The notes under the pieces were generated by a model that did not search any database, had not been told where the DNA came from, and saw nothing but the letters and a program-made list of their open reading frames with translations. From Pseudomonas viridiflava (lineage in GTDB: Bacteria; Pseudomonadota; Gammaproteobacteria; Pseudomonadales; Pseudomonadaceae), in assembly GCF_003702045.1 (NCBI RefSeq), contig NZ_RBTP01000022.1, forward strand, positions 124,001-188,000: a stretch of 64,000 nucleotides of DNA, given 5' to 3'. Positions 63,042-64,000 of this stretch are shown in pieces. The stretch's first letter is position 1. Each line of letters starts with the position of its first letter. Position numbers and translations under genes: made by a program.

Positions 63042-63496
63042 TTCTCCAAAATTTCGACAGGCGAGGGGTTAGTATTTCGGGAAAAGAGCGTGCAAGAACA
63101 GGAGATCCTGTGCCACCAGTGCAGTCGAACGATCAAGAGCACAGCGAATCCTATGTCGCGTTCGCCCTCGACTAATTCATTCATTGCGAGCGTGTCCTGA
63201 ACGCTAGGTGTTACGGGGAACCGCGGATGAGAGTGCCACTCCCCTAGATAATTGAAACGGTCATACTCGTGTACCGTCCGGTTGAAGAACTCGCTCAGTG
63301 CTCCAGCGTGAGCTTCTGGACTACGGACGAAATGGGCCTGACCTCCAGTCTGATCGTCCATCGAAAGATCAACGATTCGGAAAAAGCCTGGCTCGACTTG
63401 CTCGGCCATCAGCACGCCGCCGATCTCACGGCGACCCGCACTTATTAGCGCCCGCCGCAGCTTGGCCTTAACGTCGCGCGCAATTTCAACCCGCAT
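63038..63496 (-). CDS. JAMM/Mov34 metalloprotease (Cap3-like) of a type II CBASS-like operon
   Basis: A 152-residue JAB1/MPN-fold isopeptidase from the ATG at 63496 (GGAG six bases before it). Catalytic features: Glu in REIGGVLM, and the zinc motif H-S-H-P-x6-S-x2-D (GEWHSHPRFPVTPSVQD). In type II CBASS, Cap3 removes CD-NTase molecules that Cap2 has conjugated to targets. It overlaps the E1 gene by 11 bases and the SAVED gene by four. The last 25 residues are unusually rich in Trp, Cys and Arg (LHWWHRISCSC) but there is no sign of a frameshift. Confidence 0.85.
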   Translation of the reverse strand: MRVEIARDVKAKLRRALISAGRREIGGVLMAEQVEPGFFRIVDLSMDDQTGGQAHFVRSPEAHAGALSEFFNRTVHEYDRFNYLGEWHSHPRFPVTPSVQDTLAMNELVEGERDIGFAVLLIVRLHWWHRISCSCTLFSRNTNPSPVEILEK

Positions 63497-64000
63497 CGGA
63501 CGCTCCGGGAAGTAGGTCTGCAAGCAGCTGCCTTAACGCATCCGAGTCGCTTGCCTCTGGCTCGGAGCCCCAAGCATCACTCTCTCCGAGATCGATCGGT
63601 CGCACGTCAAACGGGGCGGTGAAGATCCACCTTTCAGCCATCCCTATTAAGTAAGCAGAAAACGGGAAGATTGTCGCGCCGGGACGGGCGAGGATATCGA
63701 TTGCAAACCGAGACAGATGCGCAGCAACGACCGATACATCCGCGTCGTCTGCAATAAGGGGAATTCCTACCCCGCCGCTGTCCGTATACGGCTGCGAAGA
63801 CCCGTCATCTGGCCATTCAACACCCTGCTCCGCGTACCAGCCCTCAATACGCTGACGGGCAGTAAGTGGCGTCGGATCCATTTTAGGACGTAGGCGTACG
63901 ACAATGCCCCCTGCCCCGCCCCCGAATACCTGCGCCCAACACATCGGCTTCTCGGCCCTGCGCGCAATCGCCGCGCATAAATTGAACACCGTCGCATCAG
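63486..64000 (-). CDS. ThiF/E1-like protein (Cap2-like), C-terminal part cut by window edge
   Basis: The last 171 residues of an E1-type protein; the frame stays open through position 64000. Recognisable C-terminal segments are DATVFNLCAAIARRAEKPMC, the glycine run VFGGGAGGIVVRLRP and LTARQRIEGWYAEQGV. These match the end of E1 proteins joined to an E2 domain in type II CBASS (Cap2). The adenylation and E2 parts lie outside. With the following JAMM and SAVED genes it makes a coherent operon; a CD-NTase gene is expected further upstream. Confidence 0.78.
   Translation of the reverse strand, partial: DATVFNLCAAIARRAEKPMCWAQVFGGGAGGIVVRLRPKMDPTPLTARQRIEGWYAEQGVEWPDDGSSQPYTDSGGVGIPLIADDADVSVVAAHLSRFAIDILARPGATIFPFSAYLIGMAERWIFTAPFDVRPIDLGESDAWGSEPEASDSDALRQLLADLLPGASDAG

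Overview
The window is a continuous piece of a Pseudomonas chromosome. The gene order lysS-prfB-wspR..wspA, rpsP-rimM-trmD-rplS, hom-thrC, purL-mltF-tadA is a Pseudomonas core arrangement. A DUF3509 gene, a complete Wsp surface-sensing operon, a Roc1/Sad-type cluster and REP palindromes of the type common in the P. syringae/P. fluorescens groups agree with this. I lean to the P. syringae complex because of the GGAGCGTGGGAACGATC-type REP and the large LRR/NEL protein, but this is inference. No rRNA, tRNA, CRISPR array or insertion sequence was recognised.

Left part (1-10.3 kb, all minus strand): the 5' part of lysS, then prfB with its programmed +1 frameshift, then the complete Wsp chemosensory system (wspA receptor, wspB/wspD couplers, wspC methyltransferase, wspE hybrid kinase, wspF methylesterase, wspR diguanylate cyclase). 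These genes are tightly coupled by short overlaps. Surface contact sensed by WspA is expected to raise cyclic di-GMP through WspR. Divergent from wspA is a 1986-residue protein with an N-terminal dermonecrotic-toxin/DUF6543-like region, two tandemly duplicated leucine-rich-repeat modules and a C-terminal NEL-type E3 ubiquitin ligase domain (candidate catalytic Cys1791). It looks like a host-directed effector or toxin.

Middle part (16.6-56.3 kb): ordinary core and signalling genes. These include a DUF533 protein, an orphan PAS hybrid histidine kinase, an OYE-family oxidoreductase, recJ-yaeQ, a periplasmic solute-binding-like protein and a DUF3509 protein with a structured leader. A Roc1-like trio follows: a LuxR-type regulator, an EAL regulator, and a BvgS-like sensor with two solute-binding domains. 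Then come hom-thrC, dsbC, xerD, the rpsP operon, ffh with a divergent cytochrome c assembly-type protein, a CNNM/CorC transporter, an MHS-family transporter, purT, two NUDIX hydrolases, a gamma-class carbonic anhydrase, an L,D-transpeptidase, purL, mltF, tadA and a Tat-exported multicopper oxidase.

Right end (56.4-64 kb): an accessory defence island, lower in GC and patchy. It holds an SF1 helicase/nuclease that appears to have lost its N-terminus, a two-gene ATPase plus HNH module of the Septu (PtuAB) kind with an unusual tail, and the 3' part of a type II CBASS-like operon (E1/ThiF protein cut by the window edge, JAMM protease, two-TM SAVED effector). The CD-NTase of that operon should lie just beyond the right edge. 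The genes beside the island are those that flank guaA in other pseudomonads, so the island probably sits between guaA and the multicopper oxidase gene.
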